This document shows, piece by piece, positions 47,031-56,171 of a DNA stretch of 64,000 nt (position 1 is the stretch's first letter; the number at the start of each line of letters is the position of its first letter). This DNA comes from Chitinophagaceae bacterium. Its GTDB lineage: Bacteria; Bacteroidota; Bacteroidia; Chitinophagales; Chitinophagaceae. The stretch covers positions 248,001 to 312,000 of the forward strand of contig JADJKL010000008.1 of the NCBI GenBank assembly GCA_016706055.1, written 5' to 3'. The translations under genes and the position numbers were made by a program. A model generated the notes under the pieces. The model searched no databases and was not told the DNA's origin. It worked only from the letters and a program-made list of their open reading frames with translations.

Positions 47031-47822
47031 ATGAAATTTACCTGGATATTATTTATTGGAATTGTTTTGAGTAGTTGCGGGGGAAGCATGACAAAGATTC
47101 TAAAGAATCCTGATCCTGCTTACAAACTTCGTATGGCTGAGCAATATTTTGTAAAAGAGAAATACGGACTTGCACAGCAATTATATGAGGATGTAATGCC
47201 TTATTACAAAACAGGAAAAGAGTTTGAGGACATTTATTATAAGTATGCGTACTGTGCCTATAATCAGGCCGACTATATGAATGCCGAAAACCTTTTCAAA
47301 AGCTTTTTACAGATATTTCCCAATAGTACAAAAGCAGAAGAGGTGGATTACATGAGAGCTTATTGTTTTTATCAGCAATCGCCAAAGCCACTATTAGATC
47401 AGACCAATACCTTAAAGACCATTGGTATGATGCAAACGTTTATTAATACGCATCCGGGATCATTACGAAATAAAGAAGCAGCAGAAATAATTGCTATTTG
47501 CAGAGAAAAGCTGGAAACAAAGGATTATAAAAGTGCTCAACTTTATTACGATCTTGGTCAATTTAGAGCTGCGGGAGTTACTTTTGCTACTTTGTTAAAT
47601 TCTTACCCTGAATCAGTAAAAGGAGATGAATACAAACTGATGATTATTAAATCCTATTACAGATATGCAGAATTAAGTGTAGAGGAAAAGAAGGAAGAAA
47701 GGTTTACGCAGGTTGTAAATGAGTGCAATGAGTTTACAGATCGTTTTCCTGAAAGTAAATTAAAAAAAGAAGTAGATCAATTTTATACGCAATCACAAAA
47801 TAATATTAAAACTCTTAAATAA
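47031..47822 (+). CDS. bamD: Outer-membrane assembly lipoprotein BamD
   Basis: 263 residues from ATG 47031. Lipobox ending SSC (MKFTWILFIGIVLSSC), then TPR-like repeats: AEQYFVKEKYGLAQQLYEDV, AYCAYNQADYMNAENLFKSFL and PGSLRNKEAAEII. Partner of BamA in folding barrels into the outer membrane. A TAACTTTG box lies only 10 bp before the start. The stop overlaps the rpoZ start by one base (TAATG). Confidence 0.92.
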   Translation: MKFTWILFIGIVLSSCGGSMTKILKNPDPAYKLRMAEQYFVKEKYGLAQQLYEDVMPYYKTGKEFEDIYYKYAYCAYNQADYMNAENLFKSFLQIFPNSTKAEEVDYMRAYCFYQQSPKPLLDQTNTLKTIGMMQTFINTHPGSLRNKEAAEIIAICREKLETKDYKSAQLYYDLGQFRAAGVTFATLLNSYPESVKGDEYKLMIIKSYYRYAELSVEEKKEERFTQVVNECNEFTDRFPESKLKKEVDQFYTQSQNNIKTLK

Positions 47823-48163
47823 TGAGCAAACTAAGACGTCAGCTAAGTGCTGGCATAACCAATAACGTTGAGACCCGTAATCTTAATGATATTAAAGGCA
47901 AAACAGGTAATCTGTATGAATCTATTGCTATAATCGGTAAAAGGGCTAATCAGATTAATATTGCAATTAAGGAAGAACTTCATAATAAATTAGAAGAGTT
48001 TGCAAGTCACACCGATAGCCTCGAAGAAATTCATGAGAATAAGGAGCAGATTGAAATTTCTAAAGCTTACGAGAAAATGCCAAACCCTGCATTATTAGCC
48101 ACACAGGAGTTTTTGGAAGATAAAGTGTATTTCCGTAAAAGTGAGGATGAGCTATTTAGTTAA
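47822..48163 (+). CDS. rpoZ: RNA polymerase omega-subunit-like protein
   Basis: 113 residues. The core GNLYESIAIIGKRANQINIAIKEEL matches the Rpb6/omega helix that clasps the beta' subunit; Bacteroidota members have a longer C-terminal tail, as here (KMPNPALLATQEFLEDKVYFRK). Translationally coupled to bamD. The bamD-rpoZ-coaBC-porD order is known from this phylum. Confidence 0.9.
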   Translation: MSKLRRQLSAGITNNVETRNLNDIKGKTGNLYESIAIIGKRANQINIAIKEELHNKLEEFASHTDSLEEIHENKEQIEISKAYEKMPNPALLATQEFLEDKVYFRKSEDELFS

Positions 48164-48191
48164 TAAGTTCAATCAGGTATAAATAATTTTC

Positions 48192-48216
48192 AGCGACAGA
48201 AACCTGTCGCTTTTTC
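48192..48216 (+). terminator. Terminator after rpoZ
   Basis: AGCGACAG-AAAC-CTGTCGCT followed by T-rich sequence; separates bamD-rpoZ from coaBC. Confidence 0.85.
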
Positions 48217-48266
48217 TTTTTAACAGGGAATTGCCAAATACGTTATGACCTTTTATAAGTAAATGG

Positions 48267-48274
48267 TACTTTTG
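48267..48274 (+). promoter_or_regulatory. -7 box before coaBC
   Basis: TACTTTTG matches TAnnTTTG and ends 7 bp before the start codon at 48282, so the transcript would be almost leaderless. There is no clear -33 TTTG. Confidence 0.35.
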
Positions 48275-48281
48275 AGAAAGC

Positions 48282-49478
48282 ATGATGCAAGGGAAAAAAA
48301 TATTATTAGGTATTACCGGAAGTATTGCAGCTTATAAATCTGTTTACCTAGTCAGAATGCTTGTAAAAGCAGGAGCTGAGGTTAAGATTATTATGACACC
48401 TTCTGCCAAAGACTTTGTTTCGCCTCTTACACTTTCCACATTAAGCCGTAATCCTGTGCTTGTCGATTTATTTGATGAGCAAAGTTGGTCAAACCATGTA
48501 ATGCTTGGCAGATGGGCTGATGTAATGTTGGTTGCACCTCTTAGCTGCAATACAATAGCAAAAATGGCCAATGGCCAATGTGATAATCTTCTGTTGGCTG
48601 TTTATTTATCTGCAACTTGCCCTGTGGTTGCTGCACCAGCAATGGATGAAGATATGTGGCATCATCCAGCTACAAAGTTTAATGTTGCTAGATTAACATC
48701 ATTTGGCAATAAGATTATTCCTGTAGAGAAGGGAGACCTTGCCAGTGGATTGCATGGTGATGGACGAATGGCCGAACCTGAAAACATTGTAAAATATTTG
48801 GAGACCAATTTTTTTTTGACCGGTCAGTTAAAAGATAAAAAAGCAATAGTTACTGCTGGCCCTACATACGAACCATTGGATCCTGTTCGTTTTATTGGTA
48901 ATCATTCGTCTGGAAAAATGGGGCTTGCTATTGCAAAAGAACTTTACAGCAGAGGAGCAGATGTTACATTAATAATGGGGCCTACTCATTTATCTTTTTC
49001 TGCAAATGGAGTTAGCCTAGTTAATGTTACTACAGCAGATGAAATGTATAATGCTTGTATGGATAAATTTGAAGAGGCAGATATAACAATAATGGCAGCA
49101 GCAGTTGCAGATTATACACCAATCAATACGGCTGATGAAAAGATTAAGAAGAAAGAAAATTCAATAAGTATTGAATTGACGAAGACAAAAGATATTTTAA
49201 AAGCACTTGGAGCAAAAAAGAAAAATGGACAGGTATTAGTTGGATTTGCATTAGAGACAAATAATGAAGAGATTTATGCAAATCAGAAATTAAAAGAAAA
49301 AAATACTGACCTTATAGTACTCAATTCACTCAATGATAGTGGTGCCGGGTTTGGGCATGATACCAATAAGATTACTATATTCGAAAAAGGTGGGCAAGTT
49401 TTCAGGTTTGAAACTAAATCCAAACAGGCGGTGGCAAAAGATATTATTGATAAGATAATTCAACTTTATTATGCATAA
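48282..49478 (+). CDS. coaBC: Bifunctional phosphopantothenoylcysteine decarboxylase/ligase
   Basis: 398 residues. CoaC flavoprotein domain: GITGSIAAYKSVYLVR at the start, PLSCNTIAKMANGQCDNLL and APAMDEDMWHHPA. CoaB ligase domain from about 190: TAGPTYEPLDPVRFIGNHSSGKMG and AAAVADYTP, then GFALET. Makes 4'-phosphopantetheine for coenzyme A. The next gene overlaps it by 8 bp. Confidence 0.96.
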   Translation: MMQGKKILLGITGSIAAYKSVYLVRMLVKAGAEVKIIMTPSAKDFVSPLTLSTLSRNPVLVDLFDEQSWSNHVMLGRWADVMLVAPLSCNTIAKMANGQCDNLLLAVYLSATCPVVAAPAMDEDMWHHPATKFNVARLTSFGNKIIPVEKGDLASGLHGDGRMAEPENIVKYLETNFFLTGQLKDKKAIVTAGPTYEPLDPVRFIGNHSSGKMGLAIAKELYSRGADVTLIMGPTHLSFSANGVSLVNVTTADEMYNACMDKFEEADITIMAAAVADYTPINTADEKIKKKENSISIELTKTKDILKALGAKKKNGQVLVGFALETNNEEIYANQKLKEKNTDLIVLNSLNDSGAGFGHDTNKITIFEKGGQVFRFETKSKQAVAKDIIDKIIQLYYA

Positions 49479-50388
49479 AAAAAAATGGCTTCTTTTATTT
49501 TTTATTGCGTTTGTTGTGAATGCTCAAGGGCAGGAACTACAGGCTCGATTTTCTGTTATTGCCAGTAAAGTAAGCACTACGACTGATAAAAAAGTATTTC
49601 AAACCTTACAAACAGGACTCACCAATTTTTTAAATAACCGGCGTTGGACCAATGATGTGTTTCAGCCCAATGAAAAAATACAATGTAGCTTTCTATTGAC
49701 GATTGAGCAGGATTTAGGTAATAATATTTATAAGGGAAAACTTACTGTGCAAGCGGCTCGTCCGGTTTTTAATACCACTTATGATTCGCCAATTGTCAAC
49801 TTCCTTGACGATAATATTGTTTTTAAGTACATCGAGTTTCAGCCAATTGAGTTTAATGAAAACCGTGTGCAGGGCAATGACCCGATAGCTGCAAACATTA
49901 CAGCCGTGCTTGCTTATTATGCAAATATTATCGTTGGATTGGACTATGATTCATTTTCTCCAAGAGGTGGAGACGTTTATTTTCAAAAAGCTTGGAATAT
50001 TGTAAACAATGCACCTGAAAGTAGAGATATTACCGGATGGAAATCTTTTGAAAGCTTGCGGAATCGGTATTGGCTTGCTGAAAATCTGAATAGCAGCCGT
50101 TTTGCTTTAATGCATGACGCCTTGTATTCTTATTACCGTTCTGGCCTGGATATTTTTTATGAAAATGAAGACATGGGAAGAACGGGTATTCTTAATTGCC
50201 TCAATTTTCTAAATACTTTAAATACAGAAAACCCCAATTCAATGATCATGCAATTCTTTTTTCAAGGGAAGAGTAATGAGATGGTTAAAGTATTTAGCAA
50301 AGCTTCTGCAGAAATGAAAGGAAGGGCAAGGGATTTATTGACAAAACTTGACATTACTCATACACAGGATTATAAAGAGTTGAAATGA
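49471..50388 (+). CDS. DUF4835 protein, type IX secretion PorD-like
   Basis: 305 residues. Signal peptide (MHKKKWLLLFFIAFVVNAQG), then QELQARFSVIASKV and FQTLQTGLTNFLNNRRWTND, which mark the DUF4835 family. These are called PorD in annotation of type IX secretion components; I recall the link but not the experiment, so treat it as provisional. Overlaps coaBC by 8 bp and the next gene by 4 bp (ATGA), so it is coupled. A T9SS cargo occurs in the window, in line with a working system. Confidence 0.82.
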   Translation: MHKKKWLLLFFIAFVVNAQGQELQARFSVIASKVSTTTDKKVFQTLQTGLTNFLNNRRWTNDVFQPNEKIQCSFLLTIEQDLGNNIYKGKLTVQAARPVFNTTYDSPIVNFLDDNIVFKYIEFQPIEFNENRVQGNDPIAANITAVLAYYANIIVGLDYDSFSPRGGDVYFQKAWNIVNNAPESRDITGWKSFESLRNRYWLAENLNSSRFALMHDALYSYYRSGLDIFYENEDMGRTGILNCLNFLNTLNTENPNSMIMQFFFQGKSNEMVKVFSKASAEMKGRARDLLTKLDITHTQDYKELK

Positions 50389-50798
50389 CACGAGTAGTAA
50401 TTGCCTTTTTTTTATTCTTTGTTGTAGCTGGTTGCAACAACGCAGATAAGATTCCCAGAAATGTTTTATCGCAGGAAAAGATGAGAGCATTGCTTCAGGA
50501 TATGATGAAGGCGGATCAATTTCTGTCAGATTATGTTTTAAATACAGATACATCCAAAAAAAGAGAACCTGAAAGTATTAAATTGTATAAGCAAGTATTT
50601 GCAATTCATCAGGTAGAACCGGATAAATTTTATGAAAGCTTGAATTTTTATCGGCAACATCCATCATTGTTAAAGGATGTTTTTGATTCAATAAGTAAGA
50701 AAGTTGAAAGATTACCTCCTCAAATACTTCCTGTAATTACTGATTCACTTATCAGTAAACCTGGGCTTTCTATAGAAGAAAAGGCAGTAAAAGAATAA
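50385..50798 (+). CDS. DUF4296 lipoprotein
   Basis: 137 residues; signal with lipobox VVAGC (Cys 17). NNADKIPRNVLSQEKMRALLQDMMKADQFL and YRQHPSLLKDVFDSIS fit the DUF4296 family of small alpha-helical envelope lipoproteins, common in Bacteroidota. Shares ATGA with the preceding porD-like gene. Function unknown. Confidence 0.82.
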   Translation: MTRVVIAFFLFFVVAGCNNADKIPRNVLSQEKMRALLQDMMKADQFLSDYVLNTDTSKKREPESIKLYKQVFAIHQVEPDKFYESLNFYRQHPSLLKDVFDSISKKVERLPPQILPVITDSLISKPGLSIEEKAVKE

Positions 50799-50884
50799 TA
50801 GCATACGTACAGTTCTCTTTAGTCTGCGGTTATTTTACTTATACAATTAAGTTCAGTATTTTTATCACAATCTAAATTTATTGC

Positions 50885-51583
50885 ATGAACAAAATAGTTG
50901 ACAATGCTGATAGTGCAATCAATGATGTAAAAGACGGAGCAGTACTTATGCTGGGTGGCTTTGGTTTATGCGGTATTCCAGAAAATTGTATTGCAGCATT
51001 AGTAAAAAAAGGTTTAAAAAATCTTACCTGCATTTCCAATAATGCCGGTGTGGATGATTTTGGCATTGGATTATTGTTGCAGCAAAAGCAGGTTAAAAAA
51101 ATGATAGCTTCTTATGTAGGCGAAAATGCAGAGTTTGAAAGGCAGCTTTTAAGTGGAGAAATGGAAGTTGAGCTAATACCACAAGGAACATTAGCGACAA
51201 GGTGCATGGCCGCAGGTTATGGAATGCCGGCAATCTTTACTCCCGCAGGTGTAGGCACGGAAGTAGCCGAAGGAAAGGAAGTAAGAAATTTTAATGGGAA
51301 AGATTATTTATTGGAATATGCTTTTGATGCAGACTTTGCGTTTGTGAAAGCCTGGAAAGGTGATGCAGATGGAAATCTTATTTTTAAAGCTACTTCAAGA
51401 AATTTTAATCCATTAATGGCGATGGCGGGAAAAATAACGGTTGCTGAAGTCGAAGAACTAGTTCCATCAGGAGAACTAGACCCGAATAATGTTCATGTGC
51501 CAGGAATTTATGTGCATCGAATTTTTCAAGGAAAAGATTATGAGAAAAGGATAGAACAACGAACAGTAAGAACGAAAGAATAA
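50885..51583 (+). CDS. 3-oxoacid CoA-transferase, subunit A
   Basis: 232 residues. GGFGLCGIPENCIAAL and NNAGVDDFGIGLLL are typical of subunit A of succinyl-CoA:3-ketoacid CoA-transferase; MLGGFG glycines form the CoA loop. Starts at 50885. With subunit B, 10 bp downstream, it moves CoA from succinyl-CoA to acetoacetate, in ketone-body or branched-chain amino acid use. Confidence 0.93.
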   Translation: MNKIVDNADSAINDVKDGAVLMLGGFGLCGIPENCIAALVKKGLKNLTCISNNAGVDDFGIGLLLQQKQVKKMIASYVGENAEFERQLLSGEMEVELIPQGTLATRCMAAGYGMPAIFTPAGVGTEVAEGKEVRNFNGKDYLLEYAFDADFAFVKAWKGDADGNLIFKATSRNFNPLMAMAGKITVAEVEELVPSGELDPNNVHVPGIYVHRIFQGKDYEKRIEQRTVRTKE

Positions 51584-51593
51584 ATGTTGAAAA

Positions 51594-52253
51594 ATGGCTT
51601 TATCTAAAGAACAAATAGCACAACGCATCGCAAAAGAATTAAAAGATGGATATTATGTCAATCTTGGTATTGGAATTCCGACTTTAGTTGCTAACTATAT
51701 TCCTGTAGGAGTAAATGTGGTGCTGCAAAGTGAAAACGGGTTGCTTGGAATGGGGCCTTTCCCCTTTGCCGGAGAAGAAGATGCTGATCTGATCAATGCA
51801 GGTAAACAAACAATAACAACACTTCCAGGTTCTGCATTTTTTGATTCTGCTATGAGCTTTGGTATGATAAGGGCCGGAAAAGTGGATTTAACGGTGCTGG
51901 GTGCCATGGAAGTGAGTGAGCAAGGAGATATTGCCAATTGGAAAATACCGGGTAAAATGGTAAAAGGAATGGGCGGTGCGATGGACTTGGTGGCGAGTGC
52001 CCAAAACATTATTGTGGCCATGATGCATACTAATCCAAAGGGAGCATCCAAATTATTACCGGCTTGTACGCTACCACTTACAGGTGTAAAATGCGTAAAG
52101 AAGATAGTAAGTGATTTAGCTGTCTTGGATGTTACGGCAAAAGGTTTCAAATTGCTTGAAAGAGCACCGGGTGTAACGGTAGAAGAAATCAAAGAAAAAA
52201 CTTCGGGGAGATTAATAGTAGAAGGAGAAATTCCAGAAATGCAATTCAGTTAA
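51594..52253 (+). CDS. 3-oxoacid CoA-transferase, subunit B
   Basis: 219 residues. VVLQSENGLLGMGPFP contains the catalytic Glu of the SENG motif; the start KEQIAQRIAKELKDGYYVNLGIGIPTLV and end EGEIPEMQFS fit subunit B. Stop overlaps the convergent response regulator stop by 4 bp. Confidence 0.94.
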   Translation: MALSKEQIAQRIAKELKDGYYVNLGIGIPTLVANYIPVGVNVVLQSENGLLGMGPFPFAGEEDADLINAGKQTITTLPGSAFFDSAMSFGMIRAGKVDLTVLGAMEVSEQGDIANWKIPGKMVKGMGGAMDLVASAQNIIVAMMHTNPKGASKLLPACTLPLTGVKCVKKIVSDLAVLDVTAKGFKLLERAPGVTVEEIKEKTSGRLIVEGEIPEMQFS

Positions 52254-52900
52254 TCTATCAGATTATTTTTTACTGCAAAGAAAACAAGGCCTGCTGTATT
52301 CTTGCATCCAAATCGTTCCATCAATCTATCTTTTATAGCTTCAACTGTTCGTGGGCTGATTTCCATTTTTTGAGCAATTTCAGCAGCGGTAAATTCCATA
52401 CAGATGAACCTGAGTACATCCTTTTCTTTATCGCTTAAAGTAATCTCACTATTTAGGGAAGGAATAACTTTTTGTCTTGCATGAGATTTTTTCAGCAATA
52501 TGCGATTCACAAAATTATTCAGGTAATATCCTTTTTCAAATACTTCCATGATGGCTCGGCGAATCTCGTTGGGTTCAGAATTTTTAAGCAGGTAGCCATT
52601 GGCACCATTTTCCATCAGGTGATAAACAAATCGTTCATCTTCGTACATGCTAAGCACCAATACTTTTATTTGTGGATATTGTTTGCTGATTGTTTTAGTA
52701 GCTTCTATTCCGTCTTTACCCGGCATTCTAAGATCCATCAACACTACATCAGGTTCCGAATCTTTTAATCCGTTAAGCAAATCTTCTCCGTTTTCAGCTT
52801 CTTGGACAAACTTTATATTGGTAAATGTGCGTAGAGAAAGTATAACTCCTTTTCTGAATATTTTATGATCGTCTGCAATAGCTACTTTAATGACTTCCAT
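52250..52900 (-). CDS. NarL/FixJ-type response regulator (RR1)
   Basis: 216 residues. Receiver domain: KVAIADDHKIFRKGV acidic pair, phospho-Asp in VVLMDLRMPGKDG near residue 56 and Lys near 105 (YLLKNS). LuxR-type HTH at the C-terminus (TLSDKEKDVLRFICMEFTAAEIAQKMEISPRTVEAIKDRL). It lies 70 bp after the kinase gene on the same strand and is its likely partner. RR2 and RR3 downstream are paralogues. Confidence 0.93.
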   Translation of the reverse strand: MEVIKVAIADDHKIFRKGVILSLRTFTNIKFVQEAENGEDLLNGLKDSEPDVVLMDLRMPGKDGIEATKTISKQYPQIKVLVLSMYEDERFVYHLMENGANGYLLKNSEPNEIRRAIMEVFEKGYYLNNFVNRILLKKSHARQKVIPSLNSEITLSDKEKDVLRFICMEFTAAEIAQKMEISPRTVEAIKDRLMERFGCKNTAGLVFFAVKNNLID

Positions 52901-52970
52901 AGATTATAGATCTTGTGACAAAGTTAATTGATTAGAAGGGTTTATTGCACTTAAAACCCCTTCAAATAAA

Positions 52971-53795
52971 TTATTCATACGGCGTATCTTGTGGCAGCTC
53001 AACAGTTACTTTATAATAGGTTTGAGAAATATCTTTTTCAAAATTTATATTCCCTTGTACCAACCGCAAACGACTGGTAATATTCTTAAGGCCAAGACCT
53101 ACATTACTTTTATTCAGCTTGTCAAAATCTGCCTGAACGATGCCGCGGCCATCATGATGTATTCTTAAATAGAATTTTTCTGCATGCACATTTTGTGTGA
53201 GATGAATAAAGCTAGAGTTACTATGCTTAAGAATATTATTGATAAGTTCTTGCACCACACGGAAAATGATTAGTTCTTTTTCTTCCTTAAGCCTGTCTTT
53301 ATATTCATGAAAACGGCTGCTGGCATTGATGCTGCCGGAACCGCTTATTTTCTGAAACAAATCGTTAACAGCAGACTCTAACCCAAAGTTTTTTAATGTA
53401 GGTGGCATTAGACTGTGGCTGATGTTACGAACTAATTGTATGGTGTCATCAATAATCTGCCTTGCCTGAAAGATGGATTGTAATTGCGTAGCCTTATCTT
53501 GGTTCACTAAATTTTCATTTAGGTAAAGGCGAGCAGTTGCCAGTAGCGGACCGGCATCATCATGTAAATCGGCAGCTAGGCGTTGCCTTTCTTCTTCTTG
53601 TAGCTTGATGGAGGCATTCAGCAATATCTTTTGCTGATCGGCTTCCATCTGCTGAATCTTTTTATGAAAACGTAGCACCCGGCGCTGGTGCATAATAAGG
53701 AAAACAACGAGACCGACCACCAGTATAATCATACCTACTGTTCCGAGAAACAGCACAGTTGATACGGAGGTTTTGGTGGCTTGCAGAAAGAACAT
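52971..53795 (-). CDS. Membrane histidine kinase, HisKA_3 type
   Basis: 274 residues. One transmembrane helix (about 14-38), a short coiled segment with LLNASIKLQEEERQRLAADLHDDAG in which the phospho-His lies (LAADLHDD), then an HATPase domain with ELINNILKHSNS (N box) and GLGLKNITSRL. There is no large sensor domain outside the membrane; it may sense membrane state or act with a partner, such as the multispan protein 54 bp upstream. Confidence 0.9.
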   Translation of the reverse strand: MFFLQATKTSVSTVLFLGTVGMIILVVGLVVFLIMHQRRVLRFHKKIQQMEADQQKILLNASIKLQEEERQRLAADLHDDAGPLLATARLYLNENLVNQDKATQLQSIFQARQIIDDTIQLVRNISHSLMPPTLKNFGLESAVNDLFQKISGSGSINASSRFHEYKDRLKEEKELIIFRVVQELINNILKHSNSSFIHLTQNVHAEKFYLRIHHDGRGIVQADFDKLNKSNVGLGLKNITSRLRLVQGNINFEKDISQTYYKVTVELPQDTPYE

Positions 53796-53849
53796 AATGG
53801 TTTTGGTGGTGGTTATTAATTCATATCCAGATAAGGGATAGAATTATAG

Positions 53850-54509
53850 TTAGTTTCTTTTTGTTTGGTTTTTATTTTTAGAATAAATGAAAATACCTAT
53901 CACAAATAATATATTTTTAAAAACTTCAGTTAAATAGGTAATGTTGCCAAAAGTATTAATCTGCTCAGCACTTAGGTGGTTAATTAGAATGAAAAAGAAA
54001 AAAGAGCCACCAAGGTATACCAAAATACCAGCAGAAAGCCAGAATATATAATGATCATATATATAAGTAGTTCCAGAATTTTTTGAAAACTGTAAGAAGA
54101 AGTAAACAATATATACTAGCATTAAGATTGTTTCAATTCCTACGGGAACAGAGTCAAGCCTAGAATTATTGGAATTGAAATAATATAATATTTGAAAAAC
54201 TAAAAAAAGGATTGATGAAGCAACTATAAATCTTTTAAAAAGCTTATTCTTAATAACTGGCCAAATTAAAAATGTCAAAAATAAATACTCAAGATATGTA
54301 TAGCAGAACAGATATGTTTTTATGTAATCTTTGGGAATATCTTTATAGGTGTTTAATAGAAAGAAGAAAACTATCCCATATACTGCTATCGACAGGGGGA
54401 TTTTATCCTTTAGCTTATTTTTAAGTAATAATAAAGAGAGAGGTAGTAATAAGTAGGAATAATAGACTATATGTAAAAAAAGCTTTTCTATAATTTGGAT
54501 TTTGTCCAA
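53850..54509 (-). CDS. Multispan membrane protein of unknown function
   Basis: 219 residues, about six or seven hydrophobic helices (LHIVYYSYLLLPLSLLLL, SIAVYGIVFFFLL, LEYLFLTFLIWPV, FIVASSILFLVFQIL and three more) separated by short charged loops. No family recognised. Codons are very AT-rich and the only early start is TTG at 54509; in-frame codons run back to a stop at 54543-54545 without an ATG, so the N-terminus is uncertain. Same strand and 54 bp before the kinase, so a sensor role with it is possible. Confidence 0.6.
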   Translation of the reverse strand: MDKIQIIEKLFLHIVYYSYLLLPLSLLLLKNKLKDKIPLSIAVYGIVFFFLLNTYKDIPKDYIKTYLFCYTYLEYLFLTFLIWPVIKNKLFKRFIVASSILFLVFQILYYFNSNNSRLDSVPVGIETILMLVYIVYFFLQFSKNSGTTYIYDHYIFWLSAGILVYLGGSFFFFILINHLSAEQINTFGNITYLTEVFKNILFVIGIFIYSKNKNQTKRN

Positions 54510-54950
54510 AATTAGAAAAACTTTTCTGAAATTTGTAAACTAGTTGAAATTCAAATGTGAAGAATTAATCTTCCCAAACAAATATATCAACTTCCATGTT
54601 CCAATTCCTTTTCATAACAGTAACGTTTTTAAAGCCTTATTCGAAATATCTCGTAGTGTAAAAATTAGAAACAGTTACATTTAATACAATCATACTTTCG
54701 CTAAATAATTACGCCTAAAGTGCTTATAAGCTAGTACTGTCAAGGGTTTTAACGAAATATAATAGAAAATATACTTGCCTAAATAAGGTATGTTTACTAG
54801 AGTAAATATAGTATTTTTACGGCATTAATAATAGTAAGATTACCCAGTAATTGTCCGGTTGTTAACAGTTGTGGATAATAAAAGGAGTGGATTTGCACTT
54901 CCGGCTATAGAATTTATCCTTCGCTAAAGCTTCGAATAAAAAGGAAAAAT
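54510..54950. other. AT-rich gene-free region before the RR2 leader element
   Basis: No gene, RNA or repeat stood out in these 440 bp. A lone TGTGGATAA (54870-54878) matches a DnaA box, without neighbours. TTTGGA-TTTTG-TCCAAA (54494-54510) overlaps the start of the membrane protein gene and might be an operator. Confidence 0.4.
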
Positions 54951-55155
54951 AAGTTGATTGATATTGGATTTCGCTTACGTTTTCATTGGTATTGGAAATT
55001 CTATTCAGGACGGTTTCTAAGGACATTGGACGATTTGAGGGGCTCGATCCTCCGTCAATCAACTTGCATCAAAAGTATATGCACATTCTTATGTGTACAA
55101 GAGCAAAACTTCCTGTTTTCAAACTATCGGTATTTACTACCAGTGTCGTAAACTT
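54951..55155 (+). promoter_or_regulatory. RR2 upstream element (copy A of a paired non-coding module)
   Basis: AAGTTGATTGAT (54951-54962) pairs with GTCAATCAACTT (55054-55065), closing a 115-nt segment; 12 pairs, one a T-G. Inside are strings shared with copy B: TTTTCAT, GGACGGTTT and GGACATTG. After the arm, 82 bp align without gaps to copy B, with exact blocks AAAAGTATAT, CACATT, ACAAGAG, GGTATTTACT and GTGTCGTAAA. It lies about 320 bp before RR2. A structured leader, promoter module or small RNA is possible. Confidence 0.6.
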
Positions 55156-55472
55156 CCCAAGAGTAAATGAAAATACACGGTAAATCAAATGAAAAAATAC
55201 GATTGAATGAAAAATGGCTTGATTAGATGCAACCTGAGCACTTTTGCTTCAGGATTTGTTGTTACCGAAATGACGAAATTAATCCAGTGTTTTTCTTTTA
55301 AAAAGTATTAATCAATTCTCCATTAACTATTCACTTAAAGAAATTCCTTCCCGGCATCTTTTGGTGATAATCTCACATTTTTAATAAATTGAATAAAAAT
55401 GCGGGAATTACTAAAATAACGTACTTTTACTCTTGTCCAAAACCTATTAAATTAACTGCAACCCAATAATCT

Positions 55473-56129
55473 ATGTCCACCCAACAAATTAAAGTTGCCA
55501 TTGCCGATGATCATAAGATTTTTCGGGATGGTATCAGAATGGCTCTTAAAGACAAAGAATATCTCAAAATTCTTTGGGAAGCCGAAGACGGCAAAGACCT
55601 TCAGCACAAACTCCAACTTAAATTACCCGATGTCATATTGATGGACATTCGTATGCCGGAAGTAGATGGTATTAATGCTATCAGTCTTATTCGTAAGGAA
55701 TATGAAGCATTAAAAATTATCGTACTCACAATGTATGATGATCAAGAAATGATTACTAAGATGATGGAGATGGGAGCTAATGCCTACCTGACAAAAACTA
55801 CTGATCCTGAAGAAATTTACCAGGCCATCCTCACCTGCATGAATGAGGATTTTTATTTTAATGAACTGGTAAATAAAGCTGTGTTGCTAAAGTTGCAGCA
55901 TAAGAAAACGGTAAGACAATTCTATCCTAATCCTGTAAAATTCTCAGAGAAAGAAATCAAGATATTAAAATTGATTGCAGACGATAAAACAACAGAAGAG
56001 ATTTCGAAAGAAGTTTTTCTAAGTCCCCGGACCATAGAAACAATCAGGCAGAATATGAAACAAAAGGTGGGATCTAAAACAATAGCCGGATTAGTCATGT
56101 ATGCGATGCGGAATAAGTTGCTGGAATAA
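55473..56129 (+). CDS. NarL/FixJ-type response regulator (RR2)
   Basis: 218 residues. Receiver KVAIADDHKIFRDGIRMAL, phospho-Asp in VILMDIRMPEVDG, switch Lys in YLTKTTD; C-terminal LuxR HTH with FSEKEIKILKLIADDKTTEEISKEVFLSPRTIETIRQNM. No kinase gene next to it; may be served by the one at 52971. Paralogue of RR1 and RR3, and it shares an upstream element with RR3. Confidence 0.93.
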   Translation: MSTQQIKVAIADDHKIFRDGIRMALKDKEYLKILWEAEDGKDLQHKLQLKLPDVILMDIRMPEVDGINAISLIRKEYEALKIIVLTMYDDQEMITKMMEMGANAYLTKTTDPEEIYQAILTCMNEDFYFNELVNKAVLLKLQHKKTVRQFYPNPVKFSEKEIKILKLIADDKTTEEISKEVFLSPRTIETIRQNMKQKVGSKTIAGLVMYAMRNKLLE

Positions 56130-56171
56130 TAGCTAACTACACTTCTAGATTTTTTTTCTTAAAATTTATAA

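Noticed and set aside
54870..54878. TGTGGATAA, a perfect DnaA-box match, as a sign of a replication origin
   Set aside because: Only one box was found, with no cluster and no dnaA, dnaN or gidA-type genes near; expected by chance in AT-rich sequence.
54954..55183. Two 65-codon plus-strand frames over copy A of the RR2 upstream element
   Set aside because: No matching frame exists in copy B despite nucleotide similarity, so the conservation is not at protein level.
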